Source: Actinophytocola sp963840275 (GTDB lineage Bacteria; Actinomycetota; Actinomycetes; Mycobacteriales; Pseudonocardiaceae). Taken from it: a DNA stretch of 64,000 nucleotides. The notes under the pieces were generated by a model. The model was not told where the DNA came from. It searched no databases and saw only the letters and a list, made by a program, of their open reading frames with translations. Both the position numbers and the translations under genes were made by a program. This document shows, piece by piece, positions 34,927-44,526 of this stretch; the stretch's first letter is position 1, and every line of letters begins with the position of its first letter. The DNA lies in NCBI GenBank assembly GCA_963840275.1, contig CAWIYK010000001.1, positions 496,001 through 560,000 on the forward strand, given 5' to 3'.

Positions 34927-36129
34927 TCACGCCCGCGAGCGTATGCCGAACTGCCACACATCCAGGTAGCCGGACCGGAAGCCCGCCTCCGAATAGGACA
35001 GATAGAAGTCCCACAGCCGCTCGAACACCGGGTCGAAGCCCAGCTCCGCGACCCGGCCGCGCGCCGCGAGGAACCGCTTCCGCCAGAGCGACAGCGTCCG
35101 CGCGTAGTCGGCGCCGAGGCCGCGGCGCTCGGTGATCTCCAGCCCCGCCCGCGCGGCCTGCTCCTCGACCGCGGGCACGGAAAGCACCTGCCCGCCGGGA
35201 AAGACGTACTTGTGGATCCAGTTGTGCGAGTGCCGGGTCGCGACCAGCCGGTCGTGCGGCATGGTGATCGCCTGCAGCCCGATCCGCCCGCCCGGCGCCA
35301 GCACCCGGTTGAGCGTCGCGAAGTACGTCGGCCAGAACTCCTCGCCGACCGCCTCGATCATCTCCACCGACACCACCGCGTCGTAGGACCCGGACACCTC
35401 GCGGTAGTCCCGCAGCAATACGGTCACGCGGTCCGCGAGGCCGGCCGCGGCCACCCGCTCGATCGCCAACCGCCGCTGCTCCGCGGAGATCGTGACCGAC
35501 GTGACCGTCGCGCCCCGCTGTGCGGCCCGGATCGCGAGCGCGCCCCAGCCGGTGCCGATCTCCAGCACGCGGCTGCCGGCGGTGACCCTGGCGTGGTCGA
35601 GCACGCCGTCGATCTTGCGCAGCTGCGCGGTGCGCAGGTCGTCGCCCGGCTCGAACCACGCCGCCGAGTACGTCATCGACTCGTCGAGGAACTCCGCGAA
35701 CAGCTCGTTCGACAGGTCGTAGTGCCGGTGGATGTTCTCCGCGGCGCCTTCCGGCGTGTTCCGTTCCGCACCGGGCCGCCGCGCGTCCACGAAGTGGCGC
35801 AACACCTGCAGCGGCGCGGGCACCAGCGTCGCCATCCGCGCGGCGAACGGCGTGAGCACCCCGGCCGGGTCGGGACTCGTCCAGTCGCCGGCCATGTACG
35901 CCTCGCCGAAGCCGATGTTCGCCTGCGCGCCGAGCCGGTGGAAGAACGCCGCCGGCCGCACGACCCGCAGCTCCGGGCCGCCGAGGCCGATGCGGGAACC
36001 GTCCGGAAAGGACACGGTCACCGGGAGTCTGCTCGCGGCGTACCGGAACAGCCGCTCGGCGACCCACGCGCGTGCCGGCGAGTACTGCGGGGTCCGCAGC
36101 TCGGCCCACGTGTCGATGAGAGTGGTCAC
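34927..36129 (-). CDS. CFA-synthase-type SAM-dependent lipid methyltransferase (UfaA1-like)
   Basis: 400 aa from GTG 36129, overlapping the DUF1365 stop. The C-terminal Rossmann domain has VLEIGTGWGALAIRAA (SAM loop), SVEMIEAVGEEFW and the bicarbonate/lipid-site region of cyclopropane synthases; NIHRHYDLSNELFAEFLDESMTYSAAWF is the family's N-terminal block. It adds a methyl or methylene to an acyl-chain double bond of membrane phospholipids. The FAD oxidoreductase-DUF1365-CFA order equals Rv0449c-Rv0448c-ufaA1 of M. tuberculosis. Confidence 0.92.
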   Translation of the reverse strand: MTTLIDTWAELRTPQYSPARAWVAERLFRYAASRLPVTVSFPDGSRIGLGGPELRVVRPAAFFHRLGAQANIGFGEAYMAGDWTSPDPAGVLTPFAARMATLVPAPLQVLRHFVDARRPGAERNTPEGAAENIHRHYDLSNELFAEFLDESMTYSAAWFEPGDDLRTAQLRKIDGVLDHARVTAGSRVLEIGTGWGALAIRAAQRGATVTSVTISAEQRRLAIERVAAAGLADRVTVLLRDYREVSGSYDAVVSVEMIEAVGEEFWPTYFATLNRVLAPGGRIGLQAITMPHDRLVATRHSHNWIHKYVFPGGQVLSVPAVEEQAARAGLEITERRGLGADYARTLSLWRKRFLAARGRVAELGFDPVFERLWDFYLSYSEAGFRSGYLDVWQFGIRSRA

Positions 36130-36824
36130 TGCACACCTTTCTGCGGAACATGGGGAGTACGCGGCACGACCGGCAACCGGCGCAGCCACAGCGCGACGCC
36201 GTGCCGCTGGATCAGGAACCGCACCCGGTGCGGCAGCAGGGAGAGCGCGTACCGGAGCACGCGGGCCGGGGTCGCGGCGCCGACGCGGCGACCGACGACG
36301 GTCGCGGTGAACGCGGGCCGGCCCTCCTGGAACAGGGCGACGGACAGCGAGATCCGCTCGTCCGGCGGTGGCAGCCGCATCCGGTAGTGCCCGCCGACCT
36401 CGAGGAACGGCGAGACGTAGAACTCCTTGGGCGCCTCGGCCTCCCACCGCGCGTCCGGGCGCAGCAGGTAGCAGTGCCGCTCGCCGTAGGTGTTGTGCAC
36501 CTCGGCCACCACGCACACCGGCGCGCCGGCCGCGTCGTGACACCAGTACACGGTCAGCGGATTGAACACGTACCCGAACGAGCGCGGCGCCGCGAGCATC
36601 GTGACCCGCGCCGGCGCCGGCACGCCCTGGTCCGCGAGCCACGACGTCAGGTTCGCGCGGATCGGCCGGTCCGGCCGCCCGAGGTGGTCGGCCGCGCGGA
36701 ACGCCACGAGCCGCGATTTCGGGAGGTCGTCGAGGTCGACCAGCCACAGCTTCAGCCGGTTCGCGAACCGCCGGTGCAGCGCCCGCTGCCGGACGTGCAC
36801 GAGCCGCGTGTCGTAGATCGTCAC
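36126..36824 (-). CDS. DUF1365 family protein
   Basis: 232 aa from GTG 36824, overlapping the FAD-enzyme stop (GTGA). DUF1365 landmarks are YDTRLVHVRQRALHRRF, FGYVFNPLTVYWCHD and HNTYGERHCYLL. The family has no established reaction but almost always lies between a flavin amine-oxidase-like enzyme and a CFA-type methyltransferase, suggesting work on modified fatty acids. It has no membrane helix. Confidence 0.9.
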   Translation of the reverse strand: MTIYDTRLVHVRQRALHRRFANRLKLWLVDLDDLPKSRLVAFRAADHLGRPDRPIRANLTSWLADQGVPAPARVTMLAAPRSFGYVFNPLTVYWCHDAAGAPVCVVAEVHNTYGERHCYLLRPDARWEAEAPKEFYVSPFLEVGGHYRMRLPPPDERISLSVALFQEGRPAFTATVVGRRVGAATPARVLRYALSLLPHRVRFLIQRHGVALWLRRLPVVPRTPHVPQKGVQ

Positions 36825-38077
36825 CAGGTCACCCCGAACGCGCCGGCCGCCCGCACGCCGGACGCGCAGCCGTCCTCGTGGAACCCCCACCCGTGGTACG
36901 CGCCGGCGTACACCGTCCGGCCGGTCGCGAGGTCGGGCAGGAATGCCTGCGCCGCAACGGACTCCCGCGTGTACACCGGGTGCTCGTAGGTCATCCGCGC
37001 GAGCACCTTGGCCTCGTCGATCCGGTCGGTCGCGTTGAGCGTGACGACGTACGGCGACGGCCGGCCCAGCCGCATCAGCCGGTTCATGTCGTAGCTGACC
37101 AGCACCTCGTCGGCGCCGCCGCAGCTCGGCTTCAGGTAGTTCCACGACGCCCGCGCGGCGGGCGCGGTCGGCAGCAGCGCGTCGTCGGTGTGCAGCCAGG
37201 TCTCGTTGCGGGAGTAGGTGAACGGGCCGAGGACCCGCCGCTCCGCGTCGGTCGGGTCGGCGAGCAGCGCCAGCGCCTGGTCGGCGTGGGTCGCGACCAC
37301 CACGCGGGCCACGGTGTGCGTCTCGTCGGAGTCGTCGCGCACCTCGACGCCGTCCGCGCCGCGGGTGACCGCGCGCACCGGGGTCGCCACGCGCACGGCG
37401 GTCAGGCCCTTCACTGCTCGCTCGACGTACTCCCTCGACCCGCCCGCGACGGTCCGCCACGTCGGCGAGCCGCTCACCGACAGCAGCCCGTGGTTGTGGA
37501 GAAAGGCGAACAGGTACCGCGCCGGGTAGGCCCTGCTGACCGCTTCCGGCGCCGACCAGACCGCCGAGACGACCGGCAGGAGGAAGTGCTCGACGAAGTA
37601 GCGGGAGTAGCCGGCGGCGAACTCGCCGAGTGTGCGGTCGTCGTCACCTCCGGCCAGTACGCGTCGGGCATCCCGGTGAAACCGGGTGACCTCGGCCAGC
37701 ATCCGCAGGTAGCGCGGCCGCAACGCGTTGGCCGCGCGGGGAAACAGCCCCGGCAGCCCACGGGCGCCGGCGTACTCCAGCCCGCAGCCGAGGCAGCGCA
37801 CGCTCATCGACATCTCCGACTCGCGGGTCGCGACGCCGAGCTCGCCGAACAGCCGCAGCAGGTTCGGGTAGGTCCGCTCGTTGTGCACGATGAACCCGCT
37901 GTCCACCGCGACCGAGCCGTCAGAAGCCGGCACGTCGTGGGTGTGCGCGTGCCCACCGAGGCGCGGGTCCGCCTCGAACAGCAGCACGTCGTAGCGGCGT
38001 TGCAGCAGGTAGGCGGCGGTCAGACCGGCCACTCCGGCACCGATCACGGCCACGCGTTCCCGAGTTGTCTCCGACAT
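36821..38077 (-). CDS. FAD-dependent amine-oxidase-like oxidoreductase
   Basis: 418 aa. The N-terminal dinucleotide fold is clear (VAVIGAGVAGLTAAYLL, then a Glu-ended strand LLFEADPRLGGHAHT). A second FAD contact is at the C-terminus (TVYAGAYHGWGFHEDG). It belongs to the group found with DUF1365 and CFA methyltransferases. In other bacteria such clusters make cyclopropane, methyl-branched or furan fatty acids; which one here is unknown. First gene of a three-gene overlapping operon, divergent from the second methyltransferase. Confidence 0.92.
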   Translation of the reverse strand: MSETTRERVAVIGAGVAGLTAAYLLQRRYDVLLFEADPRLGGHAHTHDVPASDGSVAVDSGFIVHNERTYPNLLRLFGELGVATRESEMSMSVRCLGCGLEYAGARGLPGLFPRAANALRPRYLRMLAEVTRFHRDARRVLAGGDDDRTLGEFAAGYSRYFVEHFLLPVVSAVWSAPEAVSRAYPARYLFAFLHNHGLLSVSGSPTWRTVAGGSREYVERAVKGLTAVRVATPVRAVTRGADGVEVRDDSDETHTVARVVVATHADQALALLADPTDAERRVLGPFTYSRNETWLHTDDALLPTAPAARASWNYLKPSCGGADEVLVSYDMNRLMRLGRPSPYVVTLNATDRIDEAKVLARMTYEHPVYTRESVAAQAFLPDLATGRTVYAGAYHGWGFHEDGCASGVRAAGAFGVTW

Positions 38078-38122
38078 GCCCCTTGTTCGGTGCCGACGGC
38101 CGCGCGGTTCGGTCGAAATCGG

Positions 38123-38150
38123 CCAATCCGTCCGACCGTCCGCTACGAAC
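38123..38150 (+). promoter_or_regulatory. Possible ECF-type promoter for the second methyltransferase
   Basis: CCAATCC and, 16 bases later, CGAAC resemble the SigK-type pair CCATCC and CCGAAT, in the divergent gap between the FAD gene and the second methyltransferase. Pattern match only. Confidence 0.3.
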
Positions 38151-38178
38151 CACTGCGGGACGACGAGAGGAGTGCGCG

Positions 38179-39396
38179 GTGGGAAACGCGTCGCGCCTGG
38201 TCGGCGCGCTCGAGCAGGTGTTCGGGGGAGCCCTGCCAGTCGGTGTCCGGGCCTGGGACGGGAGTCGCTCGGGCCCGGACACCGGCCCGACCGTGGTGCT
38301 GAACAACCGGCGGGCGCTGCGGCGGCTGCTGTGGCGGCCGGGTGAGCTGGGGCTCGCCCGTGCCTACGTCAGCGGCGACCTCGACGTCGAGGGCGACCTC
38401 AAGGCGGGGCTGCGGCTGTGCTGGTCGGCCGTGCGCGACCGGACTCTGCGGCCGGTCCGCCCCGGCCCGGCGGGGTGGGCGCGGCTGGCCGGGCTCGCCG
38501 CCCGGCTCGGGGTGCTCGGACCGCCGCCCCGACCGCCCGCGCAGGAGGCGCGGCTGTCCGGCCGGCCGCACGCGCCCGGCCGGGACCGGGCCGCGATCGC
38601 GCACCACTACGACCTCGGCAACGAGCTGTACGAGCTGATCCTCGACGAGACCATGGCCTACTCGTGCGGCTGGTGGACGTCCGACGAGGACGACTGCACG
38701 CTCGCCGACGCGCAGCGCGACAAGCTGGACCTGGTGTGCCGCAAGCTGTCACTGCGCCCCGGCATGCGGCTGCTCGACGTCGGCTGCGGCTGGGGCTCGC
38801 TGGTCGTGCACGCCGCCCGCGAGTACAAGGTGGCGGTCACCGGGGTGACGATCTCCCGGCGGCAGCGGGACTTCGTGCGGGCGCGGGTCGCCGCGCTCGG
38901 GCTGGACGACCTGGTCACCGTGCGGTTGCTGGACTACCGCGAGGTCGCCGACGGGCCATACGACGCGGTGTCGTCGATCGAGATGGGCGAGCACGTCGGC
39001 GAGGACAACTACCCCCGCTACGCCGAGACGATGCACCGCAACCTGCGGCCGGGCGGGAAGCTGGTGCTGCAGCAGATGTCCCGTGGCCGCACCGCGCCGG
39101 GCGGTGGCGCGTTCATCGAGTCCTACATCGCGCCCGACATGACGATGCGGCCGCTGCACGGCACACTGGGCCATCTGGCCGGTGCCGGGTTCGAGATCCG
39201 CGACGTCGAGGCGATGCGCGAGCACTACGTGCGCACGATCGACGCGTGGGCCGACACGCTCGAGGAGCGGTGGGACGAGGTCGTCGACCGGGTCGGGCCC
39301 GGTTGGGCGCGGGTGTGGCGGCTGTATCTCGCGGGCGGCTCGCTCGCGTTCGAGGAGAACCGGATGGGTGTCGACCAGATCATGGCGGTGGCATAG
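38179..39396 (+). CDS. Second CFA-synthase-type SAM-dependent methyltransferase
   Basis: 405 aa from GTG 38179 (GAGAGGAG six bases upstream). It has the family blocks IAHHYDLGNELYELILDETMAYSCGWW, LLDVGCGWGSLVVHAA and SIEMGEHVGEDNY. It is clearly diverged from the CFA gene on the other strand, so the two may act on different positions or lipids. An N-terminal domain of about 130 residues (NNRRALRRLLWRPGELGLARAY) is typical of long CFA synthases. Its stop abuts the DUF1295 gene. Confidence 0.92.
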   Translation: MGNASRLVGALEQVFGGALPVGVRAWDGSRSGPDTGPTVVLNNRRALRRLLWRPGELGLARAYVSGDLDVEGDLKAGLRLCWSAVRDRTLRPVRPGPAGWARLAGLAARLGVLGPPPRPPAQEARLSGRPHAPGRDRAAIAHHYDLGNELYELILDETMAYSCGWWTSDEDDCTLADAQRDKLDLVCRKLSLRPGMRLLDVGCGWGSLVVHAAREYKVAVTGVTISRRQRDFVRARVAALGLDDLVTVRLLDYREVADGPYDAVSSIEMGEHVGEDNYPRYAETMHRNLRPGGKLVLQQMSRGRTAPGGGAFIESYIAPDMTMRPLHGTLGHLAGAGFEIRDVEAMREHYVRTIDAWADTLEERWDEVVDRVGPGWARVWRLYLAGGSLAFEENRMGVDQIMAVA

Positions 39397-40167
39397 GTGC
39401 TCGTGAACCTCGCGGTGACCGCGGCGCTCGTACTGGTGCTGATGCTCGTCGCGTTCGCCGTCGGGGTGCGCCGCCGCCGGCACGACGGCGTCGATGTCGT
39501 GTGGGGACTGGGTTTCGTGCTGGTCGCGGTCGCCACGCTGGTCCTCGCGGACGGACCGGTGTGGCGGCGGGTGCTCGTCACCGCGCTCACCGCCGCGTGG
39601 GGGCTGCGCCTCGCGTGGCACATCCACCGGCGCAACCGGGGCAAGGCCGAGGACCGGCGCTACGAGGAGCTGATGGACCGCGCGCCGGCCAACCCGAAGC
39701 TGTATGCGTTCCGGTCGGTGTACCTGATGCAGGGCGCGGTCATGTGGGTGGTGTCGCTGCCCGTCCAGGTCGGGCAGTACGGCGTGGGCACGTGGGTCGC
39801 CGTGCCGTTCGGAGTAGCGCTGTGGCTCGTCGGGTTCGGTTTCGAGAGCGTCGGCGACCGCCAGCTCGCCCGGTTCACGGCCGACCCGGCGAACCGGGGT
39901 CGGGTCCTCGACACCGGGCTGTGGCGTTACACGCGGCACCCGAACTATTTCGGCGACGCGTGCGTCTGGTGGGGATTGTTCCTGCTCGCGTGCCACCAGT
40001 GGGTCGGCCTCGCCACGATTGTCGCTCCGATACTCATGACGTTTCTGCTGGCGAAGGGCACCGGTAAACCATTACTCGAGAAGTCGATCGGGTCGCGGCG
40101 GCCCGGGTACGCCGAATATGTCCGGCGCACGAGTGGATTCTTCCCGAGGCCGCCGAAAAAAGCCTGA
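39397..40167 (+). CDS. DUF1295 membrane protein (steroid 5-alpha-reductase-like)
   Basis: 256 aa from GTG 39397, directly after the previous stop. Seven hydrophobic segments are followed by the family's C-terminal core GLWRYTRHPNYFGDACVWWGLFLL and a final GYAEYVRRTSGFFP, which resembles NADPH-dependent steroid 5-alpha reductases and isoprenylcysteine methyltransferases. It is the counterpart of M. tuberculosis Rv0446c in the sigK locus. Reduction of a fatty-acid intermediate in the membrane is plausible (inference). Confidence 0.92.
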   Translation: MLVNLAVTAALVLVLMLVAFAVGVRRRRHDGVDVVWGLGFVLVAVATLVLADGPVWRRVLVTALTAAWGLRLAWHIHRRNRGKAEDRRYEELMDRAPANPKLYAFRSVYLMQGAVMWVVSLPVQVGQYGVGTWVAVPFGVALWLVGFGFESVGDRQLARFTADPANRGRVLDTGLWRYTRHPNYFGDACVWWGLFLLACHQWVGLATIVAPILMTFLLAKGTGKPLLEKSIGSRRPGYAEYVRRTSGFFPRPPKKA

Positions 40168-40204
40168 CCAAAAACCGAGACAAACTCAGTGTCATCGCTA
40201 ACAT

Positions 40205-40960
40205 GTGCGAGTGGCAGGTGCAGGCGCGGGGACGCCCAGGAGGCCGGTAAGACGCAGCGACAAGGTGTCCGAGGCCATCGCGAGGGACATAGTCCGCCGA
40301 ATCGGCGCCGAGGACCTGCCGCCGGGCACCCAGCTGCCCCCTGAGGCGAAGATGCTCGAGGAGTACCGGGTCGGCCGCGGCTCCCTGCGCGAGGCGTTGC
40401 GCATTCTCGAGGTGCACGGCCTGATCTCGATCAAGCCGGGTCCGCGCGGCGGCCCGACCGTCGACCAGGTGCACACGGAGAACTTCGGCCGGATGGCCAC
40501 GCTGTACTTCCAGATGGACGGCGTCACCTTCAACGACCTCATCGAGGCGCGGCTGATCATGGAGCCGACGATGGCCGGGCTGGCCGCGCGGCGCAGCGAC
40601 CCCCAGCAGGTGGCCGAGCTCGCCAGGTTCGCCGGCACGACGGGCGGTGTCGAGGAGGACGAGTACGCGACGAACGCCGCCGACTTCCACCAGCACGTCG
40701 CCGCCATGTCCGGCAACCGCATCATGAGCCTGTTCGGACAGTCCCTCACCGACATCCTGCGCGACCGCCTGTCGCCGCCGCTGTTCCCCAAGTCCCGTAG
40801 GGGCGCCGTGCTGAACGTCCACTGTGCCATCGCGCGCGCGATCACCGACGGCGACGCGGAGCAGGCCGAGCAGCTGATGACCGAGCACATGACGGAGTAC
40901 GCGTCCTACGTGCGGCGACGACATCCGACGCTGATGCGCGAGGTTGTGGATTGGCGCTGA
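40205..40960 (+). CDS. GntR family (FadR subfamily) transcriptional regulator
   Basis: 251 aa from GTG 40205; GTG 40211 is equally possible and neither has a clear ribosome site. The winged HTH (about 20-85) reads LPPGTQLPPEAKMLEEYRVGRGSLREALRILEVHGLI. The C-terminal FCD-type helical sensor has the metal-binding pattern Asp/His (DFHQHVAAMSGN, NVHCAIARAI). It lies 37 bases after the lipid-modification genes on the same strand and might regulate them or respond to an acyl or carboxylic acid ligand. Its 3' end lies in a 10-base triplet repeat. Confidence 0.9.
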   Translation: MRVAGAGAGTPRRPVRRSDKVSEAIARDIVRRIGAEDLPPGTQLPPEAKMLEEYRVGRGSLREALRILEVHGLISIKPGPRGGPTVDQVHTENFGRMATLYFQMDGVTFNDLIEARLIMEPTMAGLAARRSDPQQVAELARFAGTTGGVEEDEYATNAADFHQHVAAMSGNRIMSLFGQSLTDILRDRLSPPLFPKSRRGAVLNVHCAIARAITDGDAEQAEQLMTEHMTEYASYVRRRHPTLMREVVDWR

Positions 40961-40980
40961 CTGGCGCTGACTGGCGCTGA
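40951..40980 (+). repeat. Three tandem 10-bp repeats at the GntR stop codon
   Basis: TTGGCGCTGA, CTGGCGCTGA and CTGGCGCTGA run in tandem. The gene stops at the TGA of the first unit, and each unit ends in TGA. Confidence 0.9.
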
Positions 40981-41031
40981 TGGGCCGTTCGTGGCGTTGA
41001 CGCCACCGTCCACACCGAGTAGGTAGTAGCG

Positions 41032-42264
41032 GTGACTCTCGACCGGAAGTCCGACGCGGAGCTGATCGCCGCCGTGCGACGCGGCGACTCCGCCGCGTAC
41101 GGCGTGCTCTACGAGCGGCACCTGCGCGCCGCGCAGCGGGCCGCGGCGTGTCTGTCGAGCACCGCGGCCGAGCGCGAGGACCTCGTCGCCGACGCGTTCA
41201 CCAGGGTGCTGGGCGTACTGCGGGCCGGGCACGGGCCGGACGAGGAGTTCCGCGCGTACCTGCTCGTCACCATGCGCAACGCGGCCATCAGCACCTCCCG
41301 GGGCGCGTCGGTCTCGCTGTACGCCGACGTGCCGGAGCCCTTCCTCGCCGAGGCCGCGAACGACCCGGTGCTGAACAGCTGGGACGTCGCGGCCGCCGCG
41401 GCCGCGTTCGCGAGCCTGCCGGAGCGGTGGCGGACCGTGTTGTGGCACACCGAGGTCGAGGACGAGACGCCCGCCGCGATCGCGCCGCTGCTCGGGTTGC
41501 GGCCGAACGGGGTGGCCGCGCTCGCGTACCGGGCCAGGGAAGGGCTGCGGCAGGCGTACCTGCAGGCGCACCTGCCCACCGTCGAGGGCCGGGAGTGCCG
41601 GGCCACGGTCAGCAAGCTCCCGGGGTGGGTCCGCAGGAGCACGCCGGGGCCGCTCGGCAACAAGATCAGCAAACACCTCGCCGCGTGCGCGGACTGCCGG
41701 GACCGGGCGGACACGCTGGCCAAGGTCAACGACGAGCTGCGGGCCTGCGTCGCGCCGCTGGTGCTCGGCGTGCCGCTCGCGGCCGCCTACCTTGCCGCGC
41801 CGGCGAAGGCCGCGGTCGTGACGAAGACCCTGCTCGCGAAGGTGGGTGCGGTGCTGGCGATCGCCGCGACCGCGGCGACGACCGTCGCGGCCGGGCCGAA
41901 CTTCGCCGCCGACGCGTTGGGGCACGGCGTTCCCGCGGTGGCGAACCCGGCCGTCGTGTCGACGTCGGCGATCGAGGGTCCGGTCCCGTCGCTGGTGGCG
42001 TCGATGATGCCGGTGGTCTTTCCGGTGCTCGTCCAGCCACCGCAGGACATGGTCGTGCCGAGCACCGACGTCGCCGTGCCGCCGCACAAGGTCCCGGCGC
42101 CGACCGGAAACGGCGCCGCGAACGCCGCCGCCAACGCCGCCGCGAACGCCTCTGGCAACAGTGCTGCCAACGGCAACCCCACCATGCAAGAGACCAAGGA
42201 AGCCAAACAGGCGGCGAAGGACGCGAAGAAGGCGGACAAGGAAGCAGAGAAGGGCGCCAGGTGA
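41032..42264 (+). CDS. ECF sigma factor with fused anti-sigma-like zinc finger and membrane segment
   Basis: 410 aa from GTG 41032. Residues 1-85 match sigma region 2 (LIAAVRRGDSAAYGVLYERH ... EDLVADAFTRVL), and 125-180 match region 4 (FASLPERWRTVLWHTEVEDETPAAIAPLLGLRPNGV). Then comes a zinc-finger of anti-sigma type, His215-x3-Cys219-x2-Cys222 (KHLAACADC). One hydrophobic helix lies near 268-288, and the tail is Pro/Val-rich then Asn/Ala-rich (372-393) with a Lys/Glu-rich end. The layout suggests a self-tethered sigma factor held at the membrane and released by a signal. No separate anti-sigma gene is present. Its stop overlaps the flavin-reductase start. Confidence 0.87.
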   Translation: MTLDRKSDAELIAAVRRGDSAAYGVLYERHLRAAQRAAACLSSTAAEREDLVADAFTRVLGVLRAGHGPDEEFRAYLLVTMRNAAISTSRGASVSLYADVPEPFLAEAANDPVLNSWDVAAAAAAFASLPERWRTVLWHTEVEDETPAAIAPLLGLRPNGVAALAYRAREGLRQAYLQAHLPTVEGRECRATVSKLPGWVRRSTPGPLGNKISKHLAACADCRDRADTLAKVNDELRACVAPLVLGVPLAAAYLAAPAKAAVVTKTLLAKVGAVLAIAATAATTVAAGPNFAADALGHGVPAVANPAVVSTSAIEGPVPSLVASMMPVVFPVLVQPPQDMVVPSTDVAVPPHKVPAPTGNGAANAAANAAANASGNSAANGNPTMQETKEAKQAAKDAKKADKEAEKGAR

Positions 42265-42749
42265 CCGTCGTCGACCGGTTCAACGCGCTCGTCGGCGATC
42301 TGGACTACCCGATGTTCATCGTGACGGCGGCCGACGGCGACCGCAGGGCCGGCTGCCTGGTCGGCTTCGCGGCGCAGTGCGGCATCGACCCGCCGAGGTT
42401 CATGGTGTGGCTGTCGAAGAACAACCACACCTACCTGGTGGCGAAGGACGTCGACACGCTCGCCGTCCACGTGCCGACCGAGGCGGAACGGCCTCTCGCC
42501 GAGCTGTTCGGCACCCGCACCGGCCACGACACCGACAAGTTCGCCGACTGCGCGTGGCGGGCCGGGCCGTCGGGCGTGCCGCTGCTCGCCGGCTGTCCAC
42601 AGTGGTTCGTCGGCCGCGTGCTGAGCCGCCACGACACCGGCGACCACGAGGGCGTACTGCTGGCGCCGATCGAGGTGAGCGACCGGCATGTCCTGTCGCA
42701 GCTGTCGTTCCAGGACGTGAAACACCTCGACGCCGGCAACGAGGCGTAG
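42261..42749 (+). CDS. Flavin reductase-like (FMN-binding split barrel) protein
   Basis: 162 aa from GTG 42261 (GTGA overlap). The flavin-reductase domain shows DYPMFIVTAADGDRRAGCLVGFAAQCGIDPPRFMVWLSKNNHTY, with the conserved fold and a late LSQLSFQDVKHLDAG. Members reduce FMN/FAD with NAD(P)H for partner monooxygenases or act as FMN-binding proteins. Coupling to the ECF gene suggests shared control. It ends seven bases from the opposing sigma gene. Confidence 0.88.
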   Translation: MTVVDRFNALVGDLDYPMFIVTAADGDRRAGCLVGFAAQCGIDPPRFMVWLSKNNHTYLVAKDVDTLAVHVPTEAERPLAELFGTRTGHDTDKFADCAWRAGPSGVPLLAGCPQWFVGRVLSRHDTGDHEGVLLAPIEVSDRHVLSQLSFQDVKHLDAGNEA

Positions 42750-42756
42750 ACGGAGC

Positions 42757-44055
<1,299 letters not shown>

Positions 44056-44526
44056 ACCCGGGCGGCGATCTCCATGGCCCGCTCGTGCGAGGCGCAGTCC
44101 AGGAGCGCGTAGCTGACCAGGACCTCCTTGACCTCGGCGTACGGCCCGTCGGTGGCCACCACCCCGTCAGCGGACTTGCGGATGGTCTTCGTGTGCGACG
44201 GGTCGGCGAGCCCCTCGGTGGAAAGGAACTCGCCGGTCTCGGTCAGCTCCTTGCCGAGCTGCTCGTAGAAGTCGCAGGCCGCCTGCATGTCCGCCGGCAT
44301 CGGCGCGTTCGGGTCCCAGTTCGCGAGCGTCTCCTCCCACGCCTTGACGTTCGTGTAGGCCAGCATCAGGTACTTCATCGCGGTACTCCTCTTGTCGGTG
44401 GTTCTCGACGAGACGTCGGAGCCGCCGGACCGTCGAGGACATCCTGCCTCAGAAATATTTCGCGGACCCGTCCAGTTCGGGCCGCCGGCTTCGACGTACC
44501 GGTAACCGAACCCCTGGAGGGGAACA

